From Membranipora membranacea (Eukaryota; Bryozoa; Gymnolaemata; Cheilostomatida; Membraniporidae): DNA of 64,000 nt. The translations under genes and the position numbers were made by a program. Shown piece after piece: positions 11,236 to 22,773 of the stretch. Below the pieces are notes generated by a model. The model was not told the origin of the DNA, ran no database searches, and saw only the letters and a list, made by a program, of their open reading frames with translations. The stretch covers positions 29,801,079-29,865,078 of the forward strand of contig OU612069.1 in assembly GCA_914767715.1 (NCBI GenBank), written 5' to 3'. Every line of letters begins with the position of its first letter. The stretch's first letter is position 1.

Positions 11236-11475
11236 TAATATATACATATACTATCTATTCTCAAAAAAAGTAGCAATGACTGATGAGAATAATGAGTTAA
11301 TTATGAAAAACTGGAGCTATATATGTAACATTATTAATGGATAAAAACTTATTTGTGACAATGTGTTTAGTATTTAGAGCGGCCTATTTCCCACAGTCCA
11401 CATGTACAGTGTGATGGTTTCCTATCACATATAATCACTTAATTTCTCACATTATATATATATATATACCTACAG

Positions 11476-11532
11476 CATGATAGTATCCCCGGAGGAGGAG
11501 ACAGAGATAGGCTCCGCCCCCTCTCACTACTG
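11476..11532 (+). CDS. GYG: Glycogenin exon 7 (copy 1)
   Basis: 57 nt between cctacag| and |gtatgt, phase 0 at both ends, encoding [19 protein letters not shown]. It begins the non-conserved linker after the catalytic domain. The call rests on splice sites, phase and conservation in copy 2 (63908-63964) rather than on family similarity. Confidence 0.7.
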
Positions 11533-12537
11533 GTATGTGGTCTGTGTGGTGGTGACCTTGACCTTAAGTAGAGTGATTCTCTGCTGCTTGTAGTTATTAG
11601 CAGTTCAGCAGCTTCCTAACTTACCTCACAGCTTTGCTTAATACACCGAGTCACTTCTCAGCTATATACACCTAGTCACTTCTCAGCTATATACACCTAG
11701 TCGCTTCTCAGCTAGCTATGGTATAGATTTAAGGTTAATACTCTGGTAGTCTGATCGACTGATGATTTGTTCAGAACTCATCAAAGTTTCTAGTGCTGGG
11801 ATGAGTTACTCAGTATTATCTGCTCCTGTTGGGAGGGTAAATCAGATTATCCCATAAGCTCCTAATTCTCTCACATCTACCATAACTCCTCACTTCATTT
11901 GTATGTATATGTATGTGTATATGTATATGTACATGTATGTATACTATGTATAGTAACTGCTCAGCGCGATCAAGCTTAGTATGTTTTCTTCTGTTAGTTG
12001 AGCAGGAGTTGCTCTTGCTCTGGGATCAGCTCTCACTGATATCTCTATATGGTTGAGCCTGCTGTGGAGCCTGCATCCTGCTGTCACCTTCTGTTACTTT
12101 GAGAGGAGGGTGTGAGCAGAGTGTGAGCAGAGTGTGAGCAGAGTGTGAGCAGAGTGTGATGAGAAGTACAGGACTGCATTATAGTGATAGTTTGTTAACT
12201 TCAATATTATCTCGCTTCAACAGTTTGTTCACTCTGACTGATAATGAATTGGGGGGCGTACTTCTTATTGATTCTATTATAGTATATAAGCCATGTTGAT
12301 ATAATCATGCATGAGTTGGTGAGTGGCTATGGCATATAACCGCTGCTGGGACGAGGCTTAGCTTACACTTAGCTACTGCATGGTGTCCTCAGAGGGATCT
12401 GCTTATATCACTCTACAGCTAATAGAATTCTTCTGCTGCTGCCTCTGCTTCTGCTCTTAAATCTATAAAGATGCCTGCCCTGCAGCTCAGCATCCCACCA
12501 CTACCATCCACATATTACACCAAGCTGCGGTTTATAG
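11533..12537. other. Glycogenin intron 7
   Basis: No exon seen. It holds three imperfect copies of cagctatatacacctagtc (11650-11715) and an 11-bp repeat (gagtgtgagca) at 12108-12160. Confidence 0.5.
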
Positions 12538-13080
12538 ATCGGTGGAGACCAGAGTTACCTCACACTTCCCCACATAGACATAGAGGCAGGAGATCTACTA
12601 ACAGAGGCAGCGGTACCGAGGGATAACGGCTTAGATCCTCAACCAGCCTTCCTACAGAAGAGGTTCACACTGAAAGTTATATCTGATCGCAGGGCACCCA
12701 TTCCTAACCTCGAGGCACATAACACCCCTAGCTCTGCCCTTAGCTCTGCCCTAAGTAAGTCAGAATATAACAAAGATACAGTTGCTCAGAGAACCAGGGC
12801 GACCAAACCTAATACTGACGACAGCCAGTCCGATCAAACAGACTCTGAGAGGCATGATGAGGAAACGCTGAGACTTTGTGGAGAGAGCCACGTGCCGCAC
12901 ACAGCAGGCAGATCTAAGTTTAGCTGTGATAGTATACTGTCACATCTGAGAGGGGTGATATCAGGAGGGACAACTCGGAGGGATGTTAATATCGAGTTAG
13001 ATGTCAGTTCTGTGTCAGTCATAGCTCAACTGCAGTCACTCAGTCACTCGCTCATCTGTCCTTCTAGTCCTCCTAATCAG
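12538..13080 (+). CDS. GYG: Glycogenin exon 8, long linker exon
   Basis: An open 181-codon block bounded by acceptor gtttatag|ATCGG and donor aatcag|gtcctt, phase 0 on both sides, so it fits between exons 7 and 9. The protein is polar and Ser/Thr-rich with no known domain, as expected for the variable linker between the catalytic domain and the C-terminal binding motif of glycogenins. The minus-strand ORF 12834-13022 overlaps it and is a shadow. Exact ends are inferred. Confidence 0.65.
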
Positions 13081-13554
13081 GTCCTTACATAGTGTGTGAG
13101 TCTCAGACTAGGTTATATTAACTCACAGTGCACCAGTCTCATGCTTAATATTATTATCTCAGAACACAGTTTGGGTGTGTTTAATCCTCTCTTACATTAA
13201 TCACTTTATCAGCGGCATGTTAAGTAAAGTTAAGTGGAACAACAGTGCTTGACCCCGGGGAGATTCTCATCTTATTGTTGGAAGTTATCTTGCCTTTGTC
13301 CGAGAGAGGATAATTCCATTTTATAATATTGGTATTTGATACAGACAACAGGCATGTAAAATTGACTGATAAGTTTGATTATCTCATCATTACATCAATC
13401 AGCCAATGAAAGCACAGCTGTGGCCAATAACTCTGAATCTGAAGAAGCTGATAGTACATATTATTACTTGAGTCTCATTGAGTAGTAATTATATAATGTG
13501 GCTCTTGTATGTTGTCTTGTATATTCTACCCAGATAATCGCTGACTTCTTAAGG
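13081..13554. other. Start of glycogenin intron 8
   Basis: Nothing recognised between the exon 8 donor and the 27-bp minisatellite. Confidence 0.4.
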
Positions 13555-14612
13555 TTAGATGAGATTTACTCATCTGGTCCCCAAAGTCCTTACTGTGTCA
13601 TCTGGTCCCCTTACTGTGTATCTGGTCCCCAAAGTCCTTACTGTGTATCTGGTCCCCTAAGTCCTTACTGTGTATCTGGTCCCCTAAGTCCTTACTGTGT
13701 ATCTGGTCCCCCAAGTCCTTACTGTGTATCTGGTCCCCCAAGTCCTTACTGTGTATCTGGTCCCCTAAGTCCTTACTGTGTATCTGGTCCCCTTACTGTG
13801 TATCTGGTCCCCTAAGTCCTTACTGTGTCATCTGGTCCCCTTACTGTGTATCTGGTCCCCTTACTGTGTATCTGGTCCCCTAAGTCCTTACTGTGTATCT
13901 GGTCCCCTAAGTCCTTACTGTGTATCTGGTCCCCTAAGTCCTTACTGTGTATCTGGTCCCCTAAGTCCTTACTGTGTATCTGGTCCCCTAAGTCCTTACT
14001 GTGTATCTGGTCCCCAAAGTCCTTACTGTGTATCTGGTCCCCTAAGTCCTTACTGTGTCATCTGGTCCCCTTACTGTGTATCTGGTCCCCTTACTGTGTA
14101 TCTGGTCCCCTTACTGTGTATCTGGTCCCCTAAGTCCTTACTGTGTATCTGGTCCCCTAAGTCCTTACTGTGTATCCGGTCCCCTAGGTCCTTACTGTGT
14201 ATCTGGTCCCCTAAGTCCTTACTGTGTATCTGGTCCCCTAAGTCCTTACTGTGTATCTGGTCCCCAAAGTCCTTACTGTGTATCTGGTCCCCTAAGTCCT
14301 TACTGTGTCATCTGGTCCCCTTACTGTGTATCTGGTCCCCTAAGTCCTTACTGTGTATCTGGTCCCCAAAGTCCTTACTGTGTATCTGGTCCCCTAAGTC
14401 CTTACTGTGTCATCTGGTCCCCTTACTGTGTATCTGGTCCCCTTACTGTGTATCTGGTCCCCTAAGTCCTTACTGTGTATCTGGTCCCCTAAGTCCTTAC
14501 TGTGTATCTGGTCCCCTTACTGTGTATCTGGTCCCCTAAGTCCTTACTGTGTATCTGGTCCCCTAAGTCCTTACTGTGTATCTGGTCCCCTAAGTCCTTA
14601 CTGTGTATGCTC
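13555..14612. repeat. 27-bp minisatellite in intron 8
   Basis: About 40 units of tctggtcccctaagtcct + tactgtgta, with a shorter variant lacking the aagtcct part. The 27-bp period keeps frames open in all three phases of the plus strand, giving overlapping Pro/Ser/Tyr/Cys-rich ORFs (SGPLSPYCV repeats) that are not genes. Confidence 0.9.
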
Positions 14613-15039
14613 TCATTCAGGGGGAGACAATTGTCATCGAGGAGACAATAAGTTATCTTTTGTCAATCTTAGATAGAATTAGCTGTTGAGTGTGACTATT
14701 CAGTCTATGCTGCCTGGCGGGGCAGTAGTTAGGTGATTACACATGTGACCTGCTCTATTACCTACTGAGTGAGCGCCTGCACCACCTAGGCAACGGTCAA
14801 TAATCTCAGCATATGGAATTAGAAGTTACCACTCTCGACCTAAAGCTATTTTGTTTGTACCTTGTATCATGTATCATTGTATCGCAACAGTCTCAAATGT
14901 TAGCCTTATATCATAAAATACCATCCTACACTTTGACTTAAAAGTATGGGTCGCGCAAAGACGACCCGGACGTAAGTTAGAGAACCTCAGTCTATATGAC
15001 TGAGACTAACACTAACTCTTATCTGTATATCTATTATAG
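14613..15039. other. End of glycogenin intron 8
   Basis: No feature recognised, apart from the polypyrimidine-like acceptor tatctattatag before exon 9. Confidence 0.4.
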
Positions 15040-15179
15040 GATAAGGTGATGCCTCAGTTAGAAGGTCTGTCTATCAGCTCACCAGGGGGCGCTGTAGGAG
15101 CTGCTTATAGATACCGAGACAAGGCGGAGCATCAGTTAGCCTGGGAGAGAGGAAACATAGACTATACAGGAGTAGATAG
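15040..15179 (+). CDS. GYG: Glycogenin exon 9
   Basis: Acceptor ctattatag|GATAAG, donor gtagatag|gtcagt; 140 nt, phase 0 in, phase 2 out. It encodes DKVMPQLEGLSISSPGGAV, HQLAWERGNIDYTGVD, resembling human ERWEQGQADYMGADS just before the terminal motif. The donor is the less common GTCAGT and is repeated in the following minisatellite. Confidence 0.8.
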
Positions 15180-15640
15180 GTCAGTATGTCATAGGTTATA
15201 TAACAGGTATAGATAGGTCAGTAAGTCATGGGTTATAGTTCAAAGGTTATATAACAGGTGTAGATAGGTCAGTAAGTCGTGGGTTATAGGTCATAGGTTA
15301 TCTAACAGGTATAGATAGGTCAGTAAGTCATGGGTTATAGGTCATAGGTTATATAACAGGTGTAGATAGGTCAGTAAGTCATGGGTTATAGGTCATAGGT
15401 TATTTAACAGGTGTAGATAGGTCAGTAAGTCATGGGTTATAGGTCATAGGTTATATAACAGGTGTAGATCGGTCAGTAAGCCATGGGTTATAGGTCATAG
15501 GTTATATAACAGATGTAGATAGGTCAGTAAGTCATGGGTTATAGGTCATAGGTTATATAACAGGTGTAGATAGGTCAGTAAGTCATGGGTTATAGGTCAT
15601 AGGTTATATAACAGGTATAGATAGGTCAGTAAGTCATGGG
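15160..15640. repeat. 51-bp minisatellite built on the exon 9 donor
   Basis: About 9 units containing acaggtgtagatag|gtcagtaag followed by tcatgggttataggtcatag. The first unit is the true end of exon 9 (tacaggagtagatag|gtcagta). Each unit thus repeats the donor with about 18 nt of exon. The last unit is followed by ggggaggggaaac. Confidence 0.85.
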
Positions 15641-15959
15641 GGGAGGGGAAACAAAGCATGTCAACTCTTGCACTGCTCGACGTCGAACAGCATGGATTAA
15701 ATATTGTCTTCTCTTGCGATCGGGTAGATAAATTCTTTATCACACTAATCAATTTGTATAGGAAAATGGAGTTGTTTGTTTTCCCAAACCCCCACCCACC
15801 GAACAAAGCTTGTTAGGACAGGCTAAATTATAACTTGTTGTGCGAGAGGCCCGAGTTTATATCCCTGTGAAGCCGGATTTCATTTAAATTATCAGCTCTT
15901 TTTCTACTTGGTGGTTTAACTGTTTTGTCACGGTACCTATTTAATACTATTTACACCCA

Positions 15960-16090
15960 CTAAACCTTGATTATTTTGCACTGAGCTCAGCAAGCTTCAG
16001 CGGGTTAGCGTGGCTGAGCGCTTAGAGTGTTTGATCTCAGCGCGAGAGGCCCGAGTTTAAATTCCGGTGAGGCAAGATTAAAAAAAGCAA
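15960..16090 (+). repeat. tRNA-like SINE fragment in intron 9
   Basis: tagcgtggctgagcgc resembles an A box and the following gcccgagtttaaattcc a degraded B box about 40 nt downstream, ending in an A-rich run (attaaaaaaagc). A similar piece (gcgagaggcccgagttta) occurs at 15842-15860. No tRNA fold holds. Confidence 0.45.
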
Positions 16091-16459
16091 GGAGGAGCAT
16101 GAAGAGGACCCCTTATTTTTATATAATATATATATTAATATACCACAATTATAACATTTTTGTTGCGCTATTTTCTATGGCCATATTCACTGAGAATAAT
16201 TGTTGGGGAGTTCTGCCACATAATAAGACAATGATACTCTGGCTGACTAGCTCATAGGTGGTATGGAATGGACATTTTAATTTTAGTTTGCACTTATAAT
16301 GACATCGCCCATTGGCCATCCATCATAAACTCAATCGACAACCTGAGTGTATGTCATCCACACCCCTGAAGTTTTGTGGCATTTATGATTGCTGCATTTC
16401 TAGTTATTATACATATAATATTTATTATTATATGTATTATATTTATATTCTGTTTTTAG

Positions 16460-16652
16460 TTTTGCCAACATTCAGGCTCACCTGGATAAGAGAATATCAT
16501 CATCTACAGCTGCTCCAGATGTCCGACCCAAGATACCGCCTCTCTCAGCTATAGCCACGCCTTCTACAGCATCACAGGCCACACCCACTATTACATCAAG
16601 TCTTAGTAAAGGTAAACCAATCAAAAGTATGCTAAAGAAGCCCAAGGAGTAG
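16460..16652 (+). CDS. GYG: Glycogenin exon 10, C-terminal binding motif
   Basis: Acceptor ctgtttttag|TTTTGCC, stop TAG at 16650-16652. Joined to exon 9 it reads GVDSFANIQAHLDKRI, matching human GADSFDNIKRKLDTYL, the conserved C-terminal motif with which glycogenin binds glycogen synthase. It continues with a Ser/Thr/Pro-rich tail ending KSMLKKPKE. The overlapping minus-strand frames are shadows. Seen only in copy 1 because copy 2 leaves the window. Confidence 0.85.
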
Positions 16653-18590
16653 ACTAGCAGGTGAAATAAGCGATAATTATTTCCATGTTGCCTATGTGTA
16701 TGTTCAGACATGTCTAAGTCTAATACTGTAGTTTCAATAAGCTGTGATTCTTTGAGCTCATACTGACTCTCGTGATCTGACTGGGCATGTAGATCACTGA
16801 TAAACTAGGGTATCATTACCACAAAGAGAATGTCGTAAGGCTAAGTATGTATCATGCGTGACTTGAATTTGCGCATGTGCAAGAACAATGAGTTTAGTTT
16901 GGGTTCTAATTGCAATTTTGGTCTGGGGAGATAGGACATCCCCTGCATAAATTGCCAGTCAAATTTAGCTAATAGTGGCAATAGAAGATAACTCTTTCTA
17001 ACAATTCCGCACGCATTTGAGAGTGTGCCACCAGAGCAGGTAGCCAATCAGATGGCTTCGGAATTCCGAGGCTCAATTTTGCAGAGATCAGCTCATGCCC
17101 AGAACTGAGCATGCTCAGAATGCTTTGAGCTTTCAAGAACAAAATAATAACAGAATTATTATCTTCTCCTGTTTTTTGGAGTATAAGATAAAATCTATTA
17201 TATGACTGTATGTAATAATTCACTACTTAGTATGATGTTATAATAGTTGAGTAGTTAGGTTTGTCTCAGACTATCTTTGTCTCTTAAGTCTGTTCAGTTA
17301 TTAGATAGTGAGATGATGAATATATAACTTAATCTCTCTGTAAGCTGATACTACCCACTGATGAGAATTCTGTGTATTGTTATGATAATATATCATCTTA
17401 TTCACATAAATCTGAGCTTTCTGTTGATTTTTTGCTCTTCTACTTGTTTGTTACCAAAGATAACATTAGCCGAACTATTCTGGTATTTTGTTATTCTCTG
17501 AGGACTTGTCATATTTTTGTACTTCTTACTATGATTGTTTTTGATGATCTGTGATGATCTTTTTCTACTCGGCTCTATAAAAATAATCTTTTTTTCTTTT
17601 CCAATAATATCACTTTGTTCCGGTTTCAATAATTAGTGACTAGTAAATTACAAGTTTTATAATTTAATACCCTACACAGTTGGCAACAGAGAGGTCGGGA
17701 GGGGAGTGGGAGGGGAGTGGGTGTAGGAAAACCAGTTGAGGGTGTGGCTGAACCTAAATTTGAGGGCTCTGGGTATACCATACACAAATGAGCAAACCAT
17801 CAGTGTCTAAAACTGTTGCAGACCTGGAAACGTTTAACTTACTTATAAGAATCAGGGTTCCCAAGTCACTGCTTGATGCTGGGGCTGGATACTATGCTCA
17901 CAAAGTCTAATATGCATTATTTAAGCATTGAAGCAAGAAAATAGCATTTTTCTCACAGATTCATCGAGAAACTATCCAAGCAAGTTATTTTAATGTGAAA
18001 TGTGATGGACCAAGCCAGCTGTAAGTGTTTGAATTTTGCATCTGACTCAAATATTGAGTGAGTTCCGTCCATTAGAAGTCGGAAATATCATGACTCAATG
18101 ACCGACTGTTGCATGAAAATATTTGTTTATGCGTTCTGAAAGACACAGGCCTTACCATGTTGGTGTGCTGCAATCAGTTGATGACTCAAAGCATGGCTAG
18201 CTAAAAATAGCTATAACCTTGGTCAACCTTGCACATGCTGTGTCCATCTATATTGTAGCTCAAGGGGTTTGTGACACGTCCCCATAAGTAGCATGATCTT
18301 GAAAGTTATCGCTGTAGGATTTTGGGTTAGCTTAATTTTTACATACTCTTCATTGGTGGGCTTTGCCTTATTGAGACAAAACTGTCCAGTTGCGCAGTGG
18401 ATTTCTTGCACACCAGACATGGCATCAACATCGCAATCGGTAAGATAAGATTCATAACTATACTTGTGTTTTAATTTGTTTCAGTTCCATGGTATGTTAT
18501 GATCTACTTTTCAATACTGTCAGGTAAAGGTGGCAATGACAGGCGCGACATTATGCTCTTTTTTCACTTTCGCAAAGTAGGAGAAAGATT
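16653..18590. other. Intergenic stretch
   Basis: No supported gene. Small frames at 16841-17629 are random. Repeated purine tract aggtcgggaggggagtggg at 17692-17725. No clear polyadenylation signal follows the glycogenin stop; caataag at about 16735 is the nearest. Confidence 0.4.
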
Positions 18591-18593
18591 GCT

Positions 18594-20855
18594 GTGATGT
18601 TTATGAGTTTCTCGATTTTACAGGCCAGTAAAAGTAGTCAACACTGCTGCTGTGATTTTGGCTGTAGCAACACACCAATTAAGGATGCAAGCCTCACCTT
18701 CCACCGTTTTCCGCCTCAGCAGGAACGCCGTGACAAATGGATCGAAGCAGTGTCCCGTAAAGATTGGAAACCAAACACAAACTCTGTTCTATGCAGCAAG
18801 CATTTTGGAAAGGGTGCACACAGAGTGCCTCCTAACCTTCCAGGGAGACGGGCTATGCTCTACCCGAATGCAGTGCCTACTATATTTCCAGAGTATCCTG
18901 CGTATCTACGACCCCCACAACCCAAAAAACGTAGAGTGTTAAGCAGAGACGCTGAAAACGCCCCGAGTTCCAGCGCAGAAACTACTGAGGGTTTATATAC
19001 TGTGCAAACAGATACAGTTCCTGCTGAAGCAGCAGAACCTGTAGTTCCAGATATACCCTTAATATTGAGTAGCGATAGGTATCTTAGAAAAGGAAAATAA
19101 GCTGCAGGCTGCTCAGCTGGGCACAATCGATGGTGTTATGAAGGAACTGGTGAATAATGAAGCTTTAAATAAAGGAAAAAACAATCTAGATCGTATAGTG
19201 ATGACATAAAAAGCTTTGCTATCACTATACATTATTATTCGCCGAAAGCCTATAGATATTTGCGAAAAGAACTTCAGTCTCCCTTCAACAAGGACCATCT
19301 GAAGAGCGTTTGAAACAGTGAATTGTGAAGCAGGCTTTCTTGTTGATGTGATAAAAACAATACCTAAGGACTCGAAACCGTATAGCTTGGTTATCGATAG
19401 TATGGCCATACGGAAACGCTTGCTTGTGAACAAACACACTCATAAAATTGACGGTAGAGTTACTGTTGGAGCTAATATGGAGAAGCTTGCAACTGAAGCT
19501 CTCGTGTTTCTGTTAGTTCCTATATTGGGTGGACCCAGACATCCCATAGGGTACTTCCTTGTTGATAAGATCGACAGTGATGTCCAGCAGCAGCTTATAG
19601 TCGACTGCCTGAAACTAACTGCAGAGAATGGTATCAACATTGTTAATATAACATGTGATGAAGCACGCTCAAACGTTCTGACTCTAGAGAAACTTGGTGC
19701 CAAGATACCAGCAAAGCCGTATTTCAAGCACCCATCAATGGAACATAACGTTTATACTAGTCTTGATGCCGTTCACATGTTAAAATTGGCACGGAATGCA
19801 TTTGACTCTCTGAGACGATTTAACTCTGAGAATGGGGAGATTAACTATGGCTATGTTGAGATGCTTCATAAACTACAGGCCATATGAAGTGGCAAAACAT
19901 GAAAATGAAAGTGCGTCTAGCAGCACAAATGTTATCGTCATCAGTAGCCGATGCCCTGGAATACCTAAAACAGACAAATCCAAAGTTCAAAGATTCAGAG
20001 CCTACGATAGAATTCATACGCAAAGTGAGTTGACTGAATTACCAACAACATGTATTCGCTGGGATGTTTGCTAACACTACTATTTGTAATAATAGTGTTG
20101 AAGAATCTTGATTTCAATAACATTCTACGAATTATTTTTGTCTTGGAGTTAATTGCCCTTGCTAACAAGATTTGAAGGCTGCGATATAGAAACAAGAAAT
20201 CGAGCCGCCAATCTTAAAAAAACGATTTGACATCTAATTCAGTTTTGTTTTATCACTTCTTCTTCACAACAAATTTTTACAATTTCAGATGGACAGGCTC
20301 TTTGACATTCTCAACAGCAGTAGCCCATTCGGCAGAGGTTTCAAAAGCCCTCTGACGCGTGAGAACATAGGATTCAAAGAAAAGGATCTACAGGAAATAG
20401 TCCGATACCTCAAAACTCTCACACTTCTCACTGGGAAACCAATATCTCAGAGTGGTCGCAAAACATTTGTGATGGGCTTTGAGACAGCATCTACCTCATT
20501 CAAAGCAGTTTCAAAAACGATCTTTGACACTTACCCCGGAGCTAAGTATGTACGCGGATACCAGATGGGACAAGATCATATAGAAACATTGTTTTCTAAA
20601 ATAAGATCCAGGGGAGGATTTAACAACAACCCTGATATTCTATCATTCAAGTGGTCGTTGAAGTCTCTGCTACTCAAGAGTGATATAACGCCATGCTCCT
20701 CGGCTAACTGTATAGAACTAGGTCCAAGTCAGCAACAAGGCACTCTCGGGTCACTTCTCTTCAGCGCAAAGAAGAAGAAAAAGAAATCAGATGACGAAGA
20801 ACTCGAAGAGGAATTCTTTGAGGATGAAGGAGGGCGGTTGGATCTCTCGCCATAA
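18594..20855 (+). pseudogene. P-element/THAP9-like transposase, frameshifted
   Basis: DNA transposase remnant. 18594-19100 encodes a THAP zinc-finger domain (HCCCDFGC, WIEAVSR.DW, VLCSKHF, then the P-A-V-P-TIF end). A shifted frame (LEKENKLQAAQLGTIDG) gives the usual coiled coil. 19318-19887 is the RNase-H-like core (YSLVIDSMAIRKRL, GPRHPIGYF, ITCDEARSNV). A further frame (MKVRLAAQMLSSSVADALEY) leads to an intron-like gap, and 20289-20855 gives the C-terminal insert/core (LFDILNSSSPFGRGFKSPL, GQDHIETLFSKIRSRGGFNN). At least three frame breaks (about 19090, 19285, 19880) mean no active enzyme as read. The tail is Lys then Glu-rich. Terminal inverted repeats were not found by eye. Confidence 0.88.
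20025..20288 (+). other. Intron kept inside the P-like transposase
   Basis: Frame ...EFIRK ends at donor AAA|GTGAGT (20025) and resumes at tacaatttcag|ATGGACAGG (20289) as DRLFDILN, a block that is contiguous in other P-type transposases. Both phases are 0. Stops occur in the gap. Confidence 0.65.
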
Positions 20856-22200
20856 CAAAACCCATCATCGACATAGCAGACTACATCGGTAAGTAATGGC
20901 CCCAATTAGCATAATTAACATTTCAGTTGCTTAGTTTTATAACAGCAAACTTTCATTTGAAATATATACTCCTTTTAAATTTTCACATCACACAACAGGC
21001 TATATATTGAAAAAACTAATAAAAGCAAGATAGTGTTGCTAAAAATTTTAAGAGGCTTGGACTTGACGTTTCTTATGACGGGGGTGTAACAAAAACCCCA
21101 AACATCATGTTCTGGTATGATTCTAAGTTTAGTTTACTTTTTTTTCACTCATAAAAGATCTGCAACTAGTACTAACCACCCTTCTAGATTTACAAAATTA
21201 CCACATGCATAAACCTCACCTTCTATAGGGACCAACATTGATTGAATGAGCTTATTCGATTACTTTGTAGGAGGGTATGTCATCCGCTCGACAAAACTGA
21301 ATTGTTCAGACTGTAGAGATTCACTTATAGATACAGACACTAACGAACCGAATGATGATACTACACTGGTGTCCGTCAAGAATAGGGGCGGGCTTGTTGT
21401 ACTTTCAACACAAAGAAGCTCTTCGTAGTGAGCGAGCAACTGCTCCGCAATTATATAACATGCAATGGTGTTGACACAAACATACTTATAAAAACCTGAA
21501 ACAGAGTCCTCAACCATATTCTTTTAGGAAATTTGCATGGATTTATGAAATGCGCTGTGCATTCCACTTCAACAATCAAGTCCCTTATCCACCGATACAT
21601 AATGATACGAGTTCATTACGAAACCCAGAAGATAACATAAGAGAAAAATGAAAATATCCGATCTAAACTCGATAGATTGGTAATATTTCAGCATCAGTAA
21701 CTGGTCTATCTATGCATATCATGACATAAAGTACGCAACTCGTACTTCTAGTGGTACTTCTGGATGTTCAGTTGCATAATAAGAATAAGACTTCTCATTT
21801 ATTATTACAACCAATACAAGACACATTATTTATCTTCACTGTTGCTGTTCACTGTTGAGTGGTAATAGAAAACCATAGACTCAATATATTTTTTTTTCTT
21901 TTTTTTTTGGTTTCTGCAACAATTTTTTTGTAATTAAAATCAAAGGACTAAAATAGTGAAATAAAATAAGGCAGCGGCATGGTCAGATTAGTCCAGGGCT
22001 AGTATGGCGACCATCCGAGTATCGGGAATACGAAGGCTTCTGTCCCCAGGGCGAGCCCAGACACGCAGCCTACTCGACAAGAAGCGAACCACACCCCCAC
22101 AGCGAGGACGCAAACCTCCCATGCAAAGCAGAAGGAGCCGCCCTCTCCTCTCCCAGTAGGTGTGAATTCCACAGGTTAACACCTTCGGTTAGCATTGTCC
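20856..22200. other. Intergenic, with T-rich and GC-rich patches
   Basis: Nothing recognised. A T-rich run is at 21889-21910. 22003-22160 is GC-rich with a short plus-strand frame (MATIRVSGIRRLL) and a minus-strand frame; both may belong to the tail of the adjacent LINE. Confidence 0.35.
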
Positions 22201-22773
22201 TCTCCCCTCTACAGTTGTTGGCTCTCTTTGGGGCAAATTTTTCCTTCGACCTCGTGGCTGTAAGGGCAGGGGTTTGAATTTCTAACTCCCTTAGGGCGAG
22301 TATTATTGAAATGTAACAAATAGCGGTATTTAAAAAGCATTTTGATGGGCATAATTTGATACTCAGAGAAGAAAGAGGTCACATGACCACGTGGGCGGAT
22401 TTTGAGTATGACACGAAGAGCCGATCTTTGAAGTAAATAGATTTGATGACAATTTGCGGCATGACCATCAAACTCAATACCATAATTAAATGTGGATAAA
22501 AGAATGTGTAACACAAATTGATCATCGTAGGAATTTCGAAATATGGTCGTACACTACCCATTAAAAATAGGATGTAGTTCAATTTCCGACAAACTTCTAA
22601 AATATGGGTTTTGAAAATAATGCTCTCATCAAGGTGAATGCCAAGAAATTTGGTGCTATTTTTTGTCTCTAAAACCTGATTACCAAGTTTAATTTGGTAC
22701 TGTTCAATTTGCTTATTTTGGGATTTAAAAATTACCTGAAATGTTTTTGTGTAGTTTAAAATCAATTTATTAC

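Larger units (their letters stand above)
3025..16652 (+). pseudogene. GYG: Glycogenin, copy 1 (lacks exon 2, stop in exon 1)
   Basis: Glycogenin is the self-glucosylating glycosyltransferase (GT8 family) that primes glycogen by adding glucose to its own tyrosine. Exons visible here: 1 (3025-3161), 3 (6622-6784), 4 (7766-7892), 5 (9639-9715), 6 (10403-10509), 7 (11476-11532), 8 (12538-13080), 9 (15040-15179), 10 (16460-16652). All junctions from exon 3 onward keep phase. Exon 2, which carries the DxD metal-binding motif, is absent: intron sequence jumps from gagctccttc to the 137-bp repeat near 4977, whereas copy 2 has about 700 bp more at this point including exon 2. Exon 1 has an in-frame TAG at 3106. 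Exon 1 cannot be spliced to exon 3 in frame. As assembled the gene cannot make a full enzyme. Alternatives are misassembly of two haplotypes or a truncated product. Confidence 0.85.

Noticed and set aside
10522-11273. Long ORFs on both strands (up to 215 codons, Tyr/Ile/Cys-rich repeats)
   Set aside because: They are the 39-bp AT minisatellite read in stop-free frames; the array lies in intron 6 and shrinks to ~3 units in copy 2.
12834-13022. Minus-strand 62-codon ORF
   Set aside because: Antisense shadow of glycogenin exon 8.
13498-14676. Overlapping ORFs rich in SGPLSPYCV
   Set aside because: 27-bp minisatellite in intron 8; open in all three plus frames only because the unit is a multiple of three without stops.
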